In this document: piece by piece, positions 38,194 to 51,320 of the stretch
Layout: each line of letters opens with the position of its first letter
Numbering within the stretch: position 1 is the first letter of the stretch
Source: Paragonimus skrjabini miyazakii
Lineage: Eukaryota; Platyhelminthes; Trematoda; Plagiorchiida; Troglotrematidae
NCBI GenBank assembly: GCA_014338405.1
Contig: JTDE01000965.1
Span: forward strand, 115,729-179,728
Direction of reading: 5' to 3'
Length of the DNA: 64,000 nucleotides
The notes under the pieces: generated by a model
What the model was told of the DNA's origin: nothing
The model's input: only the letters and a program-made list of their open reading frames with translations
Database searches by the model: none
Program-made: the position numbers and the translations under genes

Positions 38194-40263
38194 AGTTCCC
38201 AAGTGTAACAGCAACGTTCTGTATGGATACCGAAATAGGCAAACACGTTATACGGTCCGTAAATAAGTGAACATCGACACCCCAAGCTGATTGTTATTTC
38301 CCTACTAACTCACGGTTGTTTCAACTGGAAACTTTGTCTATGATTCCTGTTGGAACTACACGTGAGAAGTGTAGTTCACCAAGTCTTGGACAATTCTGAC
38401 CAATTTTACTGAATAACTCATGTGCGGGGTTGGTTGAGTTTATCCTATGTTTTATAAAGGCAACGGGTGAAAAAAACTGTGAGACGGTCTGTTTTGGCTA
38501 ACTCGATAAGTATACCGTCTAGAATGATAGGCTTATTTGAACTAAAACCCTAATTCGTCATTTATTAGAGTGCTCCAAACAAGTCCGACGTAAATGCAAT
38601 GTAAACGATAGAAACCCTATTATTGATAGTAGCAGTGACAAACTTGAGGGAGCATTCAGAACGATATACCTACAGTGAGATCCAGTAAAATGTTCTTCCA
38701 GATTTGTTTGAAAACTTCCGTATATAATTTCTTGGCATGCTTTCCATAGGTAGCATATAACTTCCTTCTTATTTCCAAAACATTTTTCGTATGCTAGCGA
38801 ATTCGGATTTTTATCTGCTAATGCATTAAACTCTGGTAGGTCACCGAAACGATACTCAGAATCACTACCATCGTAATTAGTAAGACTTGGTTTGCTACGG
38901 CATACTTTAAGCTTACGGTTTTTCTATAAGTATCGTTTACGTGTAGTCGATCCATCTACACTGATATTTTTATCATGTACAAACATTTTAGCACTGCATT
39001 GATCTACCCAGGACATGTAAAGTGCAACCCACTTTAAGGGAGGCTGACTTTATGCCTGAGTTATTGACATACGTCTCTTAACGATGGGGTTTATTGTGGG
39101 TACCTTCTCTGTAGACCTTGTCGAAAAATAAAACCTACATACCAAGTCAATTTCTGAAAGGTTCTGGGTTCTACTGAATACCGCACTTTTGATATCGCAC
39201 TTATTTAGCCGAAACAAGTTGGCAGAAGGTTACCTTCTATTGAATTTCCCGTGAGACTGTACCCATTATAAATTGGTACTGACTATTGATAACTCGATTG
39301 ACTAATCTGTTGGAGCTATGAACATACGAGCTGTCGATTGGTTGAAGGTGCATGTCAGCTGTTGGATGAGAACAGACAAAATGACTGAGATTTCTACAAA
39401 TCTACGATTATTATATCCGAAGCCCAGTTGAAATTTATCGTTTGCCTTCAGTCTCCCGTTCGGATAATCGGTAGGTTTCTACTCGGTACGTGTTGAACAT
39501 CTAAGTTGATCTGTGGAACTTAGTTAACCTAACCATAAATATAATCTTTGAGGTTAGAAAGGAAAATAGCTTTTGTTGCCTAAAAAACTTTCTGTAAACA
39601 GAACTTTCTCCTTAACTTATCACAATAAAAACTCTACAACATAGGGGATTGTTTTTTCTGCGAGAGTAACTAAATATTTTTTCGAACGCCATGTGAAAGA
39701 ATTGAGCTCGAGCGTCAAACGAACGAATAATAATCAAGTCAAATATGACCATCGAAATTTGGATAAAGCAAAAAATCGGTTGGATATACCATTCTATACT
39801 GCTTGAGAGATTCATAAATCAAGGGCTGTACATAGAACAATTATGTTTAGAACAAATACTTAAATGAACAATTAGTTCAGTGTATTTCTCAATAGTCTTC
39901 ATGTTAGATAAAACGATTGTCATTTTTCAGCAGTGACAAGATTTCCAGGTCGCCTCAAATGTAAATAAAATGAATGCCATTAACTCTGATCCATAAGTAA
40001 ATGATTACAGCTTCTCATCAAATTTGAAATTATGGATTTCCTAAGAGCAAGGCTGAGAAGTTTGTTATTACCTATAAAATACTAGCACTTCAGTTTTAGC
40101 TATTTGTTACAACTTCAGCGAATCAGTTTTCTGCAGGACAGTGGTGGTGGTGGGTATATTTTATTCCGTAACAATAAGGTCCGTTTTATGAAAAGTGTGG
40201 CAAATCAAATAAGCTCAACACCAATCGCAAACTGATTGCCAGATTTGTCAAAGTTGTGCTGGA

Positions 40264-40325
40264 TATGGCTTGATGGTTGAAGTTATACATTCTTAATTTC
40301 CGGATCGGGAGGTTCAAACCGTCTA
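40264..40325 (+). repeat. tRNA-like sequence with A and B boxes
   Basis: An A-box-like tggcttgatggttgaag (40266-40282) is followed at normal spacing by ggttcaaaccg (40311-40321), a B-box match. A similar pair occurs at 51262-51316 with nearly the same spacing (45 and 44 bases), which suggests a second tRNA-derived repeat head rather than a functional tRNA gene. I cannot fold a convincing cloverleaf. Confidence 0.4.
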
Positions 40326-40458
40326 AATCATTGCACACCCAAACGGCGTGTACTGTGTGTTCTACTACCGGTTCAATCTATCTCACCCCACCCTATCGAC
40401 CCAGTTTACACCCCAAGTTGAATGGGAGAGAGAAGATAGCGAGTTACAGATGTGTTAG

Positions 40459-40713
40459 GAAGGGGGACAGTCAACACCGTCACCACCATCTTCGTACAGA
40501 GCTCCGCCCACAGGTACGTGCAGAAACCTAATCACAACAATGGAGCGGACAGACACCTGTTTCAGCGGAGTCGTGTTGCAAGAAGATGATGTCCCGCTAA
40601 GTTCCACCCAGCAATTTGCTGTCCTAACCGGCAACCACATTCCACTCGAACGACTTCCAATTCCTCCAACCTGTGCTGAATTTCAGTCTGTCATTGGTGT
40701 TTGCCAACTTTGA
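40459..40713 (+). other. Open segment of coding-like composition, function unknown
   Basis: An 85-codon open frame from just after a stop (40456-40458) to tga at 40711-40713, with an internal ATG at 40540. Its composition is protein-like, including the stretch GVVLQEDDVPLSSTQQF, and it is G+C-richer than its flanks. The minus strand is also open over much of it (40455-40640), which weakens the case. Lying just after a tRNA-like sequence, it may be the body of an unrecognised repeat. Confidence 0.2.
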
Positions 40714-40894
40714 AGCTTACGACTCCACATGCCTTTCTGGTAACTTGGGATGAGAAACTAATCTGACAAAACATTCAGGACAGCAAGATCTAAGCTTAAC
40801 AAAGATGCCTAACCCTTTGGTGGCCCGTTTTTAATAGCCGCAACAGTTCAGGGAGAAAACCCTTTCTGAGTTAACAACTCAGTAACTTCAGATG

Positions 40895-40970
40895 TGGGCT
40901 AGAAGGGGACTAGCCGAAAGGCTTATCTGAATGCAAAGGCCGCGATCGAGTGTGGGTGGTGTTCAATTTT
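40895..40970 (+). mobile_element. tRNA-derived SINE, 3' fragment, copy F
   Basis: Contains ctagccgaaaggcttatctg identically to copy G, then aaggc, tgtgg and the shared end tggtgttcaatttt (ending about 40970). The 5' tRNA-like head is absent. The sense strand is plus. Confidence 0.65.
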
Positions 40971-42815
40971 GAAAGAACATAACTACACGAGGGTTATTCG
41001 TACAGTTGAAAAGTTATGGTTTTATCTGAATGAGACTGCCTGATCATGCAGTTACCAGTTGTATATAGTTGGACATTTACCCGTGACATATCGAGATTGT
41101 GCGAAACTCTGAGTATTATCTACCAGCGAGCCTGAGAGCGTTTACTTGTGATAACTCAGTTGTGTCTAAGTTGGGGTTAGTGATACAGTGATCAACATGG
41201 TTGCTTCACCAGAACGTGAGCGGATGTGTAAGTGCAAGTTGCGGCCACCGTGTGCATTGCGGAGGGGTTCCAGTGTACATGAAACTCGTGTCCGGTATTT
41301 CTTTCGTGGCGTATTGACCGAACGTTTACTTTAACGGGATCAACTGTGAGTTGTGTTCAGTTTGTACAAAACGGTCACTGCGAAAATGTATGTTCCCCTA
41401 AAGTATGGACACACACGATCTACATCTTCCAGTGAACCTACACGTCAGAAATTAGTGAATTAGCTTCAGCTGGGTTTTTCTTCTTATCGACGTCCCGAAG
41501 AGGCTTGGGGTAGGGAAGCCAAGCAAGAGTCTGGCCCCAGTTACTGCTCACCGGCACACTTATCAACACCCACTGTCTCCGTACCGAGCTGACTTTTGTA
41601 CACGACGACAACGGTACTCAGTTTGTTATCTCCCTGATAAGCAGCCAAGTCATTTTTACCAGAACCGGGCAGGAGCGGAAATGAGTTATCGGTCTCGGGA
41701 TTTCTTTTCCTCACCTCCCAATCCCAACGGTAGTTGCTAACCCATCTTTGTGCATGAGATGTTTTGACACATCAACCGGATAACAAATTCTCATAACGAC
41801 GTATCAGTGTTTATCTATAGTGACTAAAGATTCTCTTTGAGTTAAGATAAAACTCAACGTAGGAGTAGGCTAGTACAACAACATTGGATTGATGAAGTTG
41901 GCAATACACCTCTAAATGTGCATTTGTGGACACTCTGTTTACAAGCGTAGGTTACCATGTACCAAATGTAGTAAGAAATGAATTAGTGAGCGTTATTTAG
42001 GAGACCTTCACAGATAAAAATGATCAGTATTTCAGGCAGGGGCTCGATACTTACGACAAGTAAATGTAGTCTAACTGCATATCTGGGGCCATGTTGACCA
42101 GGATTGAGAATTAGTCTAATAACTGCCTGAAATATCTCGAAGATCAGTCTGACGACTAGTCAGTGGCATGACCTTTCCAAGTTGCAGATGATTGGAGCTG
42201 GTAATAGGTTGTTTCACCAAACTATGATTTCTTAGTTTCTTTTAAACTATCGCATGGTATTAATGTTGGCTTAAGAAGGTAATCTGAATGGAAGCAAACG
42301 CACATGGGTTGATCATGTATTGTTCTATACTAAACTAGAACATCTGTGTAGTTTGTCTAAATGTGTCTGAGTCCAGGTTGTTTCATAACGGATAGCACGA
42401 ATCTATACACACGATAGGCGCATCAGCAAATGAGCTTTTACGACCGCTCCCGTCCTGTGTGTGCATTGATGGATACACTAAAATGTGAATATCAGCTCTC
42501 TTTAAACGGTTTGTTGTTGATAGTACAAGGTTTCTCTTCTAGTATAATCCTTATCATATTAATTCCTGATATCAGTTTTTGCACTCTGCTTATCCTACTC
42601 ACTAAAATGACAATAGTACTATTCATGTAGATGTGTCCATCTTGATGAATCACATAAGAGCAATTAAGGAACTGTTCGATCTCAAACTCGGGCGCATATA
42701 TTTTAAAGAAATACCGAGGCAGCAATTCATTATCACTTTTCCCTATGAACGAACATACTACCATTTTTACGTCTTGCTGTGTATGAACTGAATTGGTAAT
42801 ACTTAGGTTTAATGT

Positions 42816-42851
42816 TCATATATAGTTTCATATATAGTTTCATATACAGCT
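42816..42851. repeat. Tandem 12-base repeat, three imperfect units
   Basis: Three consecutive units related to tcatatatagtt, the last with one change (tcatatacagct). A small local duplication. Confidence 0.8.
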
Positions 42852-43630
42852 TCGAAGTTATGTCACATTTTTAATACATCTTTTGACTTTATCTCTGTGT
42901 AATACGTAGCTTTAATGTTGAAAAACAAAATTTGTTGCCCACTCCTTGCTCCAAACGGTTCACTCACTCTTCGGATGAATTACAAGAATCTTGAAAATGA
43001 TAACAATCTACGAAATGTACTGGATTCATAATGTGGGGTAAAGTTTTGTAAGTAGTTCGTATAAAGCACTGTCGTTTAAACAACATGGTGTGGTCGCTTC
43101 ATCCATTCTAGCCCACTGTGAAATATTTAGATAACATATACGATCTTCTTTCTCCGGTTGTTACATCCTGTATATTATAAGCACTCGGCCGTTTCCATGG
43201 TAGTTAGATATCCAGTAGAAATACTTCCTGAAGTTCGTTAAGTAGAAGGAGAATAGAAGTTCAAACTTCCTAACGATGACTATACTTTTTAGTATGAACA
43301 AATGCGTTTGCTGTCTTTGAAACAAACTTGGTTACAGCCGATGTCCGATCAACAGTTCAAGCATTTTGCACAATTTTGGTTCTCTGTCTGTGCTTAACGG
43401 CGTCGAATTCTACTGGTATGGTAGTTTGACGTTTAGTTTAGTCTTTTTCCTCCTCCTCGTATTAAATTTACTAGCCTAACGTATACAAGTATAATGTGGT
43501 TGCTAATTTTCCTCAAACCTTACCTTACCTCCTGTCCACTTTACTGTTGGTGAAAAGAGTACACCGGTTACTTTTCACTTGCCTGAAATCCATTACATCC
43601 CAACAGCTGGTATAGTTTTCTCTGCAACGA

Positions 43631-43652
43631 TGTGTGTGTGTGTGTGTGTGTG
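43631..43652. repeat. TG dinucleotide microsatellite
   Basis: Eleven perfect TG units. Confidence 0.95.
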
Positions 43653-44714
43653 AACAACGCTTCTCAAAAGTTAAACGTAGCAAGATCAAGTAACTTATGC
43701 AACTGACCGAAGCGTATTTCAAAGAATTCTACATTTAGCTGTCTTTCTAACACAAACAGACTACCGCGTGATAGACAGCGTCTAGCAGTACAGCATTTTA
43801 TGTTTTATTCATGATTTGACAATTGAAGTGTTAGTTAAGTAAAATAAATATTATTATTATACCTTACTAGCATTAACCTTAGTTGGCAGCAATGGATGAT
43901 TGTGGTTTGTCTTCCGTTCATCGGCTTAGTGTCTCGATTATATCCGCTGAAATGATGCTGATCTCTGCTGTAGAACAAGATAATGATTTTCTCTGTCCAA
44001 AGGAAATGTGTTTTATTTCAGTGTAATGTAATAGTTAAGGCGAAATACGGGAAAACTTCTGAGTACTTTAATTCGCATATTGTTTTTGAATAAGATGCCC
44101 ATCTTTCTACTTCATCTTGGTCAATACTGTCTAACAAGCCCACGTTTAATATACGAGGTTTTCCGGTTTGAAGTGTCAAATAAAACCTCAAGAATTGGAC
44201 GCTATCTGTGCGTATCTGGTGTGTAGAAAATCTTTCCTATTCACTTCACCCTACTGAGTATATTTTTTTATTACGAAAGGCTTACAAGTAAATTCACTGA
44301 CTAAAAAGTGCACCTTGTTCAATTGTCCGTTCACACTGACGACCATGTTACAAAATTGGCCTAACGGAATGTCGACGACACGTCTGGACGGAAGCAGTTG
44401 GAAAATGTTTACGGTGTTCCATGTATAAACTGACATCAGACCGCTGGTTAGTTCATGTCATGCAATAGTTATGTGGTTGATGAATAACCTCCCACTTACA
44501 GCTAATTGGTCAAAGACTGAAAGCACCAGTTGAACCAACGGGTAAATATCTGAAGGAACGCCTATCACTGACAATCAGCGTTATGGATCACTTTCACAAT
44601 GTGATTCTTAATGCCTGATCAAGCTGATACTTACAAAAATGGTCATACCCTTGCCCAGGTGGGATGTATAAGAAAATGCCTCAGACCTAGTAAAGCTGAA
44701 TAGCATTTTCAAGT

Positions 44715-44815
44715 GGCAGCGGCTCTTTCATTCATATGAACGTTTCACTATTTGCCTTCTAAAGAAAACACACAAATCAAGTTTCATCTTTGTTACATCT
44801 CATAAGTAATGACTG
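44715..44815 (-). mobile_element. Possible very degenerate SINE, copy I
   Basis: Shows weak ordered similarity to the body of copy H: cattcatatgaac, cttctaaagaaaacaca, aagtttcatctttgtta, then catctcataagtaatg. No tRNA-like head is seen. Only the order of short motifs supports it. Confidence 0.35.
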
Positions 44816-46682
44816 AAAAAGAGGAGTTCAGTAGACAGTGACGTTGTTATGCATCCACATTCAGCAAAACATCACAAAAGAAGTGTAATTAAAAAATTGT
44901 TTGAGTGAATCCTTTGTGAAAGTGAATGGCTATGAAGAAGAACGATAAGGCAGTCTCATTAACCCGAAAAACACAAATACCATATGAATGACCACAATAC
45001 ACAGACAGAAGAGAGTGAGGCAAAAACAGACCTGACCGTCCTTTAACAAGTTTGCTGAACTCAGTCAGAGTAGGCGGTTTGAGACGCAGTAGTAAAACAC
45101 CAACACGTAATACAAGTTTTACTGCTAACATACTGGAAGTCGAAGATTAGAGTTCGCATTACAAGATAAACTGGTGGGTATGTTCTATTCTGGCAATAAC
45201 TACTGCCATTTGTCTGTAGTTCCCAGTTACCTTAGGTTGACCTTTAACAACTAAACATAGTGTCGCAATACAGAAAAACTTGGATATGGCAAAACGTTTT
45301 GCTAAATACCCTAACCAGCGATTACCACGGAAGTTTGAACTTAGTTCTGGGTATTGGAGAAGAACACTTTGAAAATAGTGCAGAACACTTAATCAGTTAA
45401 GTACCACAAGTAACATTTTCGACTTATCCCCTATAATTGAATCCGCAACAACAGGATAAGTGAGGAAATTTTATCTACACATATATAACTGTGAAACATT
45501 GTCAAATTGCTTCAGTAACTTTAATTCCCTCGACTAAACTGGGAAGTCGGGATCAACGGGTTAGCAACTGGGTCACGCATAACGATACTGCCTATTCTCT
45601 TATTGAGCTAATCCGGTAAGCTGAACACTATCCACTTGACGTTAGGGTTAGACTTTTGGATATGTTGATTCCGGTGTGTCTATTGGGAAACTTGGGAAGC
45701 ACTAGATTACATGCTCACCTGACAACCACAGGAGTTGAACTGAAAATTTTGATTCAGGTCAAAGGATGCACCACAGATTAACTCTAACAGAATGAAACTA
45801 CGGTCTGATATATCCTATCGAAGTAATTGAGCAGAGAAGTTTATTTGGAGGTTGTTGTTCAACTCGTAACTAATAATCCACGAAGTTCAGTATATATCTA
45901 CATAGATAAAGTATTAAAAAGGGGCACACACTGAGTAGTGAACAATTGATTGTGATGTTTCAAATCCACACTAGGATCCGTTATCAAACAAATAAATGTG
46001 TTGGAATGCGAATGTGCAACATACAAAAGAACATTTTTGACTTTCAGTTTTTACATAAATAGAATATATTTATCAGTGTAGCCCAATTCGAAGTCTGAGA
46101 TTTATGCATAACTACGTGTTTATCAATCGAACTGCTTGTTAAATTACTTTCCAGTGTGGGTGAATCGGTGAGGGACACTGAGGATTGCTGAGACTACGGC
46201 ACTAAAAATGTATACCTTGAATTTTGTCGGACACGTTCGCACTAATTCGCACACGGTAGTCTGCCCTCGCCTTAATGCGCAATTCAGTTGACTCTAAACC
46301 ATTTCCCATCTGGTAGGCTAATGAAAGTCAACATCTGAATACACCCTTTAGACAGTAGTTAAACCGTTCGCTGTTCATTGACATCGGTGTTGAAGGCCCA
46401 ATATGACAATGACAACTTTGGCATGAACTGCAATATAACTTGAGCTGTGCCTATTGTTCCGAATGTTTTGCAAGGTTGTTGGATAGCCGATGTTTATGTG
46501 TACTGTAGAAATGCAGGTTAGCTCAAATCTTTTGTTTCAACAAAAGACTTCTCAACCAACCATGTTTTGTGACCATCTGTTGTCGGTTCTTTGGAGCTAA
46601 AAAGGGTTTGGTTGCCAACATCGGGTCACTTGTAAGATCGAATCTATCTATGAAATACGCGTTTTGAGTGTAGCCTGTGTAG

Positions 46683-46889
46683 ATGTATCCCGCTGTGAAA
46701 TCCTCACAAGAAAGAATTCCACATCTAAGGGTTCCACAGGAACAGAAGGCGGACCAAGGAAGACGACAGGTAGCAGGTCAAAAAACTCAGCAGGAGTTCG
46801 ACATGGTTCCTCACAGGACAAAAGATTTTGATAAAAATACATACGTGCACAAGATTCTCAATCAAACACGAAGCAAGCGAATTAAGTGA
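46683..46889 (+). other. Small ATG-initiated ORF, charged product, unknown
   Basis: A 68-residue frame starting with ATG and ending at a stop at 46887-46889. The product is strongly charged and Gln-rich (for example RVPQEQKADQGRRQVAG) with no hydrophobic segment, which is unlike most chance frames here. The + strand is purine-rich in this stretch, which alone pushes translations towards Lys, Glu, Arg and Gln. A second frame is also open here and ends at a CAG|GTATGC donor-like site (46920/46921). I do not recognise a family. Confidence 0.15.
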
Positions 46890-48534
46890 TTTCAAAATCA
46901 AGGAAGTTGAAAGAAATCAGGTATGCCGAACATTCTAGTACACCTATTGTTCTAACTGGGTACGAAAACATATCCCTCAATCTGACTAGTATAGGTATTC
47001 TTGTGTTTACTTCCTGATTTTGCTAAAATGAAATATACGGTTCTACCCAAACCGTAGTTTTGCTTCCCATACTGCTCAACTCTATGAAGCAACCCGACAC
47101 CTTGGGATGATTAGACCGCATGAAAAAAAAGCATTGACTATATAAAAGACTACAAAGTTAATTCTTCATTGTTTCAATCTCACTATCAGTTTGGTGCAAT
47201 GATATCAACCAGTTGAACGAATCAGATTAGATCTACAAGGAATGGTAAAGATTCTATCTCGTTTGGATAGTTGAGGATTCAGAGACTGTACTGGTAACTT
47301 ATAGCAAACTGTTTACTCTGTATGTGGATTCGTTCATCGTAAAACATCTGCTTATATGTTGAGTTGTGTATAATATATTTCTAATAATTAGTCAATATAC
47401 TTGATGTTTACGGGATCCGTTATACTGGTGATACTGTATGCCAATGAGGATGTTTAGTGAAATTGATGTTTACACAAAAACTTACGCTACATAGCTCGCT
47501 TATGAAATGTTTGAATTTACTAGCCATGGAACAAGATGCTAAATTTTCTTCCGGACGCACAGTCAACGTTATTTCCAGTGGGTACCTTGCGCATAACACT
47601 GTGTCACCACCGGGTACCTTAAAAAGACGTCTGCCCTCTACGCTAATAATGTTCGAATTCACACAGTTTGTCTTCTTTTCCTTGCCGTGATAGGTCGGTG
47701 ACTTTGTAACGGGGAATTTGGTGAATATTACGGCATAAAATACGGAACCATAGGGAGGGTTGAAACTATTACATTTCCAGGCTGAATAAAACGGACTCCC
47801 TTTCAACATTACTCAGTGTAAAGTACTACACCCTCTTCGTGTAAATTAGACTGCGTACCAACTTGGGGACAACAAATCGAGTCCCATTACTCGTCAGTGG
47901 GAGCTTATAACCCATCTCTTTACTATGTATCTACAAAAAGACAGCGAATTAAGTGCTGGGATGGTGTCTTTTAAGACTATGTTCACTCCTCTGGCGTATC
48001 GTTACTTTGAGCCTAATATCTAAGTTTATCACCAGACGAACACTGATTCTATTAGTAAACCACAACAGACATTCACAAAATCTATTATGACACTTTGATC
48101 ACTACCTTGTCTACCCATGCTGCGTAACCTGAAACAGCTCACAATGTCTTGTAGACATATCACAGTGGAATAATCATTAATAATCAAGATCTTCTATCAA
48201 CCAAATCATACATGTACTTAGTCCAAATGACCTATCCTAGGTAGACCGTTAAAGCCGCAATAGTAAGCCGTCGTTTACTTGGCAGAAACTCATCACAGTC
48301 TACAATATCGGCTTTAACAGTAGGGAACTTCAACTGTACGTATAGTATCCACATTCGAAATATTCAGAAAGTGTTTCCATCTCTCATTGAGAAAGACTGA
48401 AAACATTCTTGATTTCTTACTTTCTGTTAGTCCACCGCTGTTTCTACATAGAGAAATGCACTTTTGGCAAGCTTGATAGACATTGGTTGGGTTTCACTTG
48501 TGTTCATTTTCCCCAAATTATTTCTTATTCACAG

Positions 48535-48689
48535 TTATTACTGCTGGCAGTATGGATTCGAAACCACTGGCAACTTTATTTTTGTAAACTTTTTCTTGCA
48601 GGCAAAAATACAAATATGCATCTTTTGCTTCCACCAGTTTGTAAACTTCTTACGAATTATGAATTTTATGCGATTATTTCGGTCAACAG
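48535..48689 (+). other. Candidate membrane-protein exon, GPCR helix-3-like end
   Basis: Bounded by a good acceptor (tttcttattcacag, ending 48534) and a CAG|GTGATG donor (48690). It is 51 codons plus two bases. The product is largely hydrophobic and contains W..LYFCK followed at the end by YAIISVNR, which resembles the end of helix 3 of rhodopsin-family receptors (typically ISVDRY). The Cys-to-Arg distance does not fit a normal helix 3 from either Cys. Other frames here are also hydrophobic because the DNA is T-rich, so chance is a real alternative. A longer hydrophobic frame, 48464-48922, overlaps it. Confidence 0.2.
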
Positions 48690-50989
48690 GTGATGCTTTT
48701 GATTCAGGGGTTTACTCTCAATACGCCATTCCTTCCCATATTGTTGATCATTGGGATGTTGCCTATTTCTATACTTTACTACATGTGGTGAATATACTAA
48801 ATTATCAGAGTTGCATCTATTTATGTGTCGTCAATGTAATGTGCTCGTTTGTAACTGCAATTAGGAATTCCCTGCTTTCAGTGAGCAATCGTCCCCCCCA
48901 CGATGTTTCATTGTTCATTTAGATCAACTATCCACTGAAGAAGACTGAATTCTTTCAGTTATTCGTTAAAAATTTAAAAACAAAATTTAGACCACTTATT
49001 ACAAGTCTCTGGGAACGTTTATTACGAAAATTATCGAGTAAATTTATTTATTCTCCTTCAATTTGTCTTTAGTTTGTTGAACAGGCTGGTTTTAACTATG
49101 GTCAAACAGTGGCAACTACTAAGTAGGTTAACGTAATGAATATTATGGTCTCATGAGACCGGCTGCTAATCGTACATTCTGAGAACCATTTTAACCGCTC
49201 AAACTTAAGATTATGAATCATCCTTTGCCACGTCATACGGATATCACTTACAAGACGATGTTGTGTGCTCGTGGTCTCTGTTGCAAGACATCGGACTACG
49301 TTCCCAGAAGTGGATGGAACACGTGTTGCTCAGACCTGTCGAAAGATTGGACCACTTCAAGTGAACCCTTGACCTTTGCTGGCTGGCGAAATTGCGTCAT
49401 TTACGAAGCTCATTTCTAACGGGCCTGTGATTGAGTGGGTGAATCGTCAACTGTCCGCTGAGTGTTGAGCTAGATAACTTGATATTAGTGGACAGCGGTC
49501 GGCAGAATTCATACAGGGAAGGTCAGTCCAAGTGAAAGTGGCCAGGATTGCTAGTAATTATTGTGATTCGGAGATTCATAAACATAATTAAAAAGTAGGC
49601 TCTTTTCATTTTCACGTTCGACGTAGATACATAAATGGGTTCGTTTGAAGCATAACACTTTGAGTCAGCAGACAACGAAGTTATCTTAAAGTTATATGAA
49701 TCTTGAAAAACACAAAGCGAGGCAAATGGTACTTTAGCAAATGGAATAAATTTAGGTAAATACATTGTTGTTGGGCCTACAGAATCCCGCAACTTGGTCT
49801 ATAAAAGCTGACCTTCAAGACGGTTTTTCTTCCATTTTTGACGAGCTTTTAAAGTTTCAAAAATATATGTAAGTTACTTATGAAAACTATACTCAATCAC
49901 ATAGGTCAGTAAATATCTTGAAGGGTAGACCTTATTGTCCATCACCAAGGATGAACTGTGATTATTATATATACACTGTAGATATTGCTGTGTAACGTGT
50001 GGGTAAGATTTAATTTAGAGTAATGAAGAGCCTGCTGAAACTTATCGAAACCCGTTGCTTGCAACTTAGTTGGTTCTAGAGGAATCCTACAAGAACATGC
50101 ACAGAATTTAATCTAAAATTGATGTTTAGCCATTGTCATTAACAGTTAATCAAAGAATCAGTCGCCAGTTAATTACTAACTGACTTTCTGTCCTTATAGG
50201 CAGAGTAGATTTGAAATTTTGAGGTACGCTTTTGTCGATTCCACTGATCTACATATAATTTAATCATGTAAATTGTGGGGCTTAATTTGGAAGCTTGTAT
50301 TTTAGGTGCCGAATTGTTGACTGCCTAAAACATCCAAATGTTTATCCGAATGTTAAAGTTTAGGTCCATTGAAGGTGATGTAAACTTTTGTGGTAGATCA
50401 TTCTTGACTGTATAACTAACCGCCCCAACTCAAACGCCGTGTGATAACTTTGGGTAAGAACCGCATTGATCATAAGGCATACTTTTAGGAATAACTATCC
50501 ATCGAACTAGCTTCATGTTCATATTGAGTTATGGATGTTTTCAGTGTTTATCTTGGAAACTACCGATAGCTGAACAAACAGGGTAGTTCAACCGTTGAAC
50601 AAGCAAAGGGGACAACTGTGATGCACGTTACGTAGAGCCGTTTTTTAGCAATGATTCCATGACAAATAGGTAAGTAGCTGTCAATCGATCTTTAGATTAG
50701 AAACACCGAAATCGATCTAATCACTGCCAGGTGACCATAAAGTAGTTATGTAACGGGAGTATATTGTTCGCCGTATGTTTTCCTGGGGTTTTATCTGACA
50801 GGTTGGTAAGTCATTGCTCACCTGGCCTGTAGCATTTGAGTAAATTATCCTGTCCACCGATGATCCGTGCAGTGCCAAACTTCTTTTATTTTCATGGGTT
50901 CCTTTAAACAGATTAGTTTAACTTGCGGTATCAAAAACTGACATTCTGTCGCCGTCGATGCCGATCACTATGATAGTACTAGTTAAAAA

Positions 50990-51202
50990 GCCCATTATGA
51001 GGTTGCTGGCATTGTGATTAACACGTTAGCCTCATAAATACGAGGGTCAGAGTGCAAACTCCGATCCGGACAAGGATATGCACTACTGATGAGCTCTAAT
51101 AAGAGCGAAACTCGAGTCTAGTGCTTTCTTTCGAAGTGGACTAGCCGAAAGGCTTATCTGAAAGCAAAGGCTGTGATAAAGTGTGGATGGTGTTCAATTT
51201 TG
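50990..51202 (+). mobile_element. tRNA-derived SINE, copy G, near full length, plus orientation
   Basis: Read 5' to 3' on +: a tRNA-like head with ggttgctggcattgtg and gattaacacgtt, then the anticodon-side and B-box region (partly changed, gagtgcaaactcc). The body follows with ggatatgcactactgatgag, gagcgaaactcgagtctagt, ctagccgaaaggcttatctg, and the end tggtgttcaatttt. It defines the family layout of about 210 bases: tRNA head, unrelated body, A+T-rich end. Confidence 0.75.
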
Positions 51203-51261
51203 TAGCAAAGATTTCATATATGATGTAGTGAACGCACTTGTTTTTTCATAAACAAGACTAT

Positions 51262-51320
51262 TGGTTTAATGTCTGAAAGTACCGACTGATCACACAATGT
51301 TTATCGGTTCAAATCTCGTA
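51262..51320 (+). repeat. tRNA-like sequence with A and B boxes
   Basis: tggtttaatgtctgaaag (51262-51279) and ggttcaaatct (51306-51316) resemble Pol III A and B boxes with the same spacing as at 40264-40325. It lies about 60 bases after SINE copy G but does not belong to that family's head. Confidence 0.35.

Noticed and set aside
47420..47809. A 129-codon minus-strand ORF
   Set aside because: No recognisable domain, no clear splice context, and an open + strand frame overlaps it. It could be chance.
49213..49419. A 68-codon ORF whose YVPRSGWNTCCSDLSKDW resembles the second extracellular loop of opsins
   Set aside because: No helix 4 or helix 5 sequence flanks it, the frame ends in a stop soon after, and the match needs a gap. 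Treated as chance.
50599..50669. A short open segment before a strong GTAAGT donor at 50670
   Set aside because: Only about 70 bases are open and no good acceptor gives an exon. A longer frame I first read there was a miscount.
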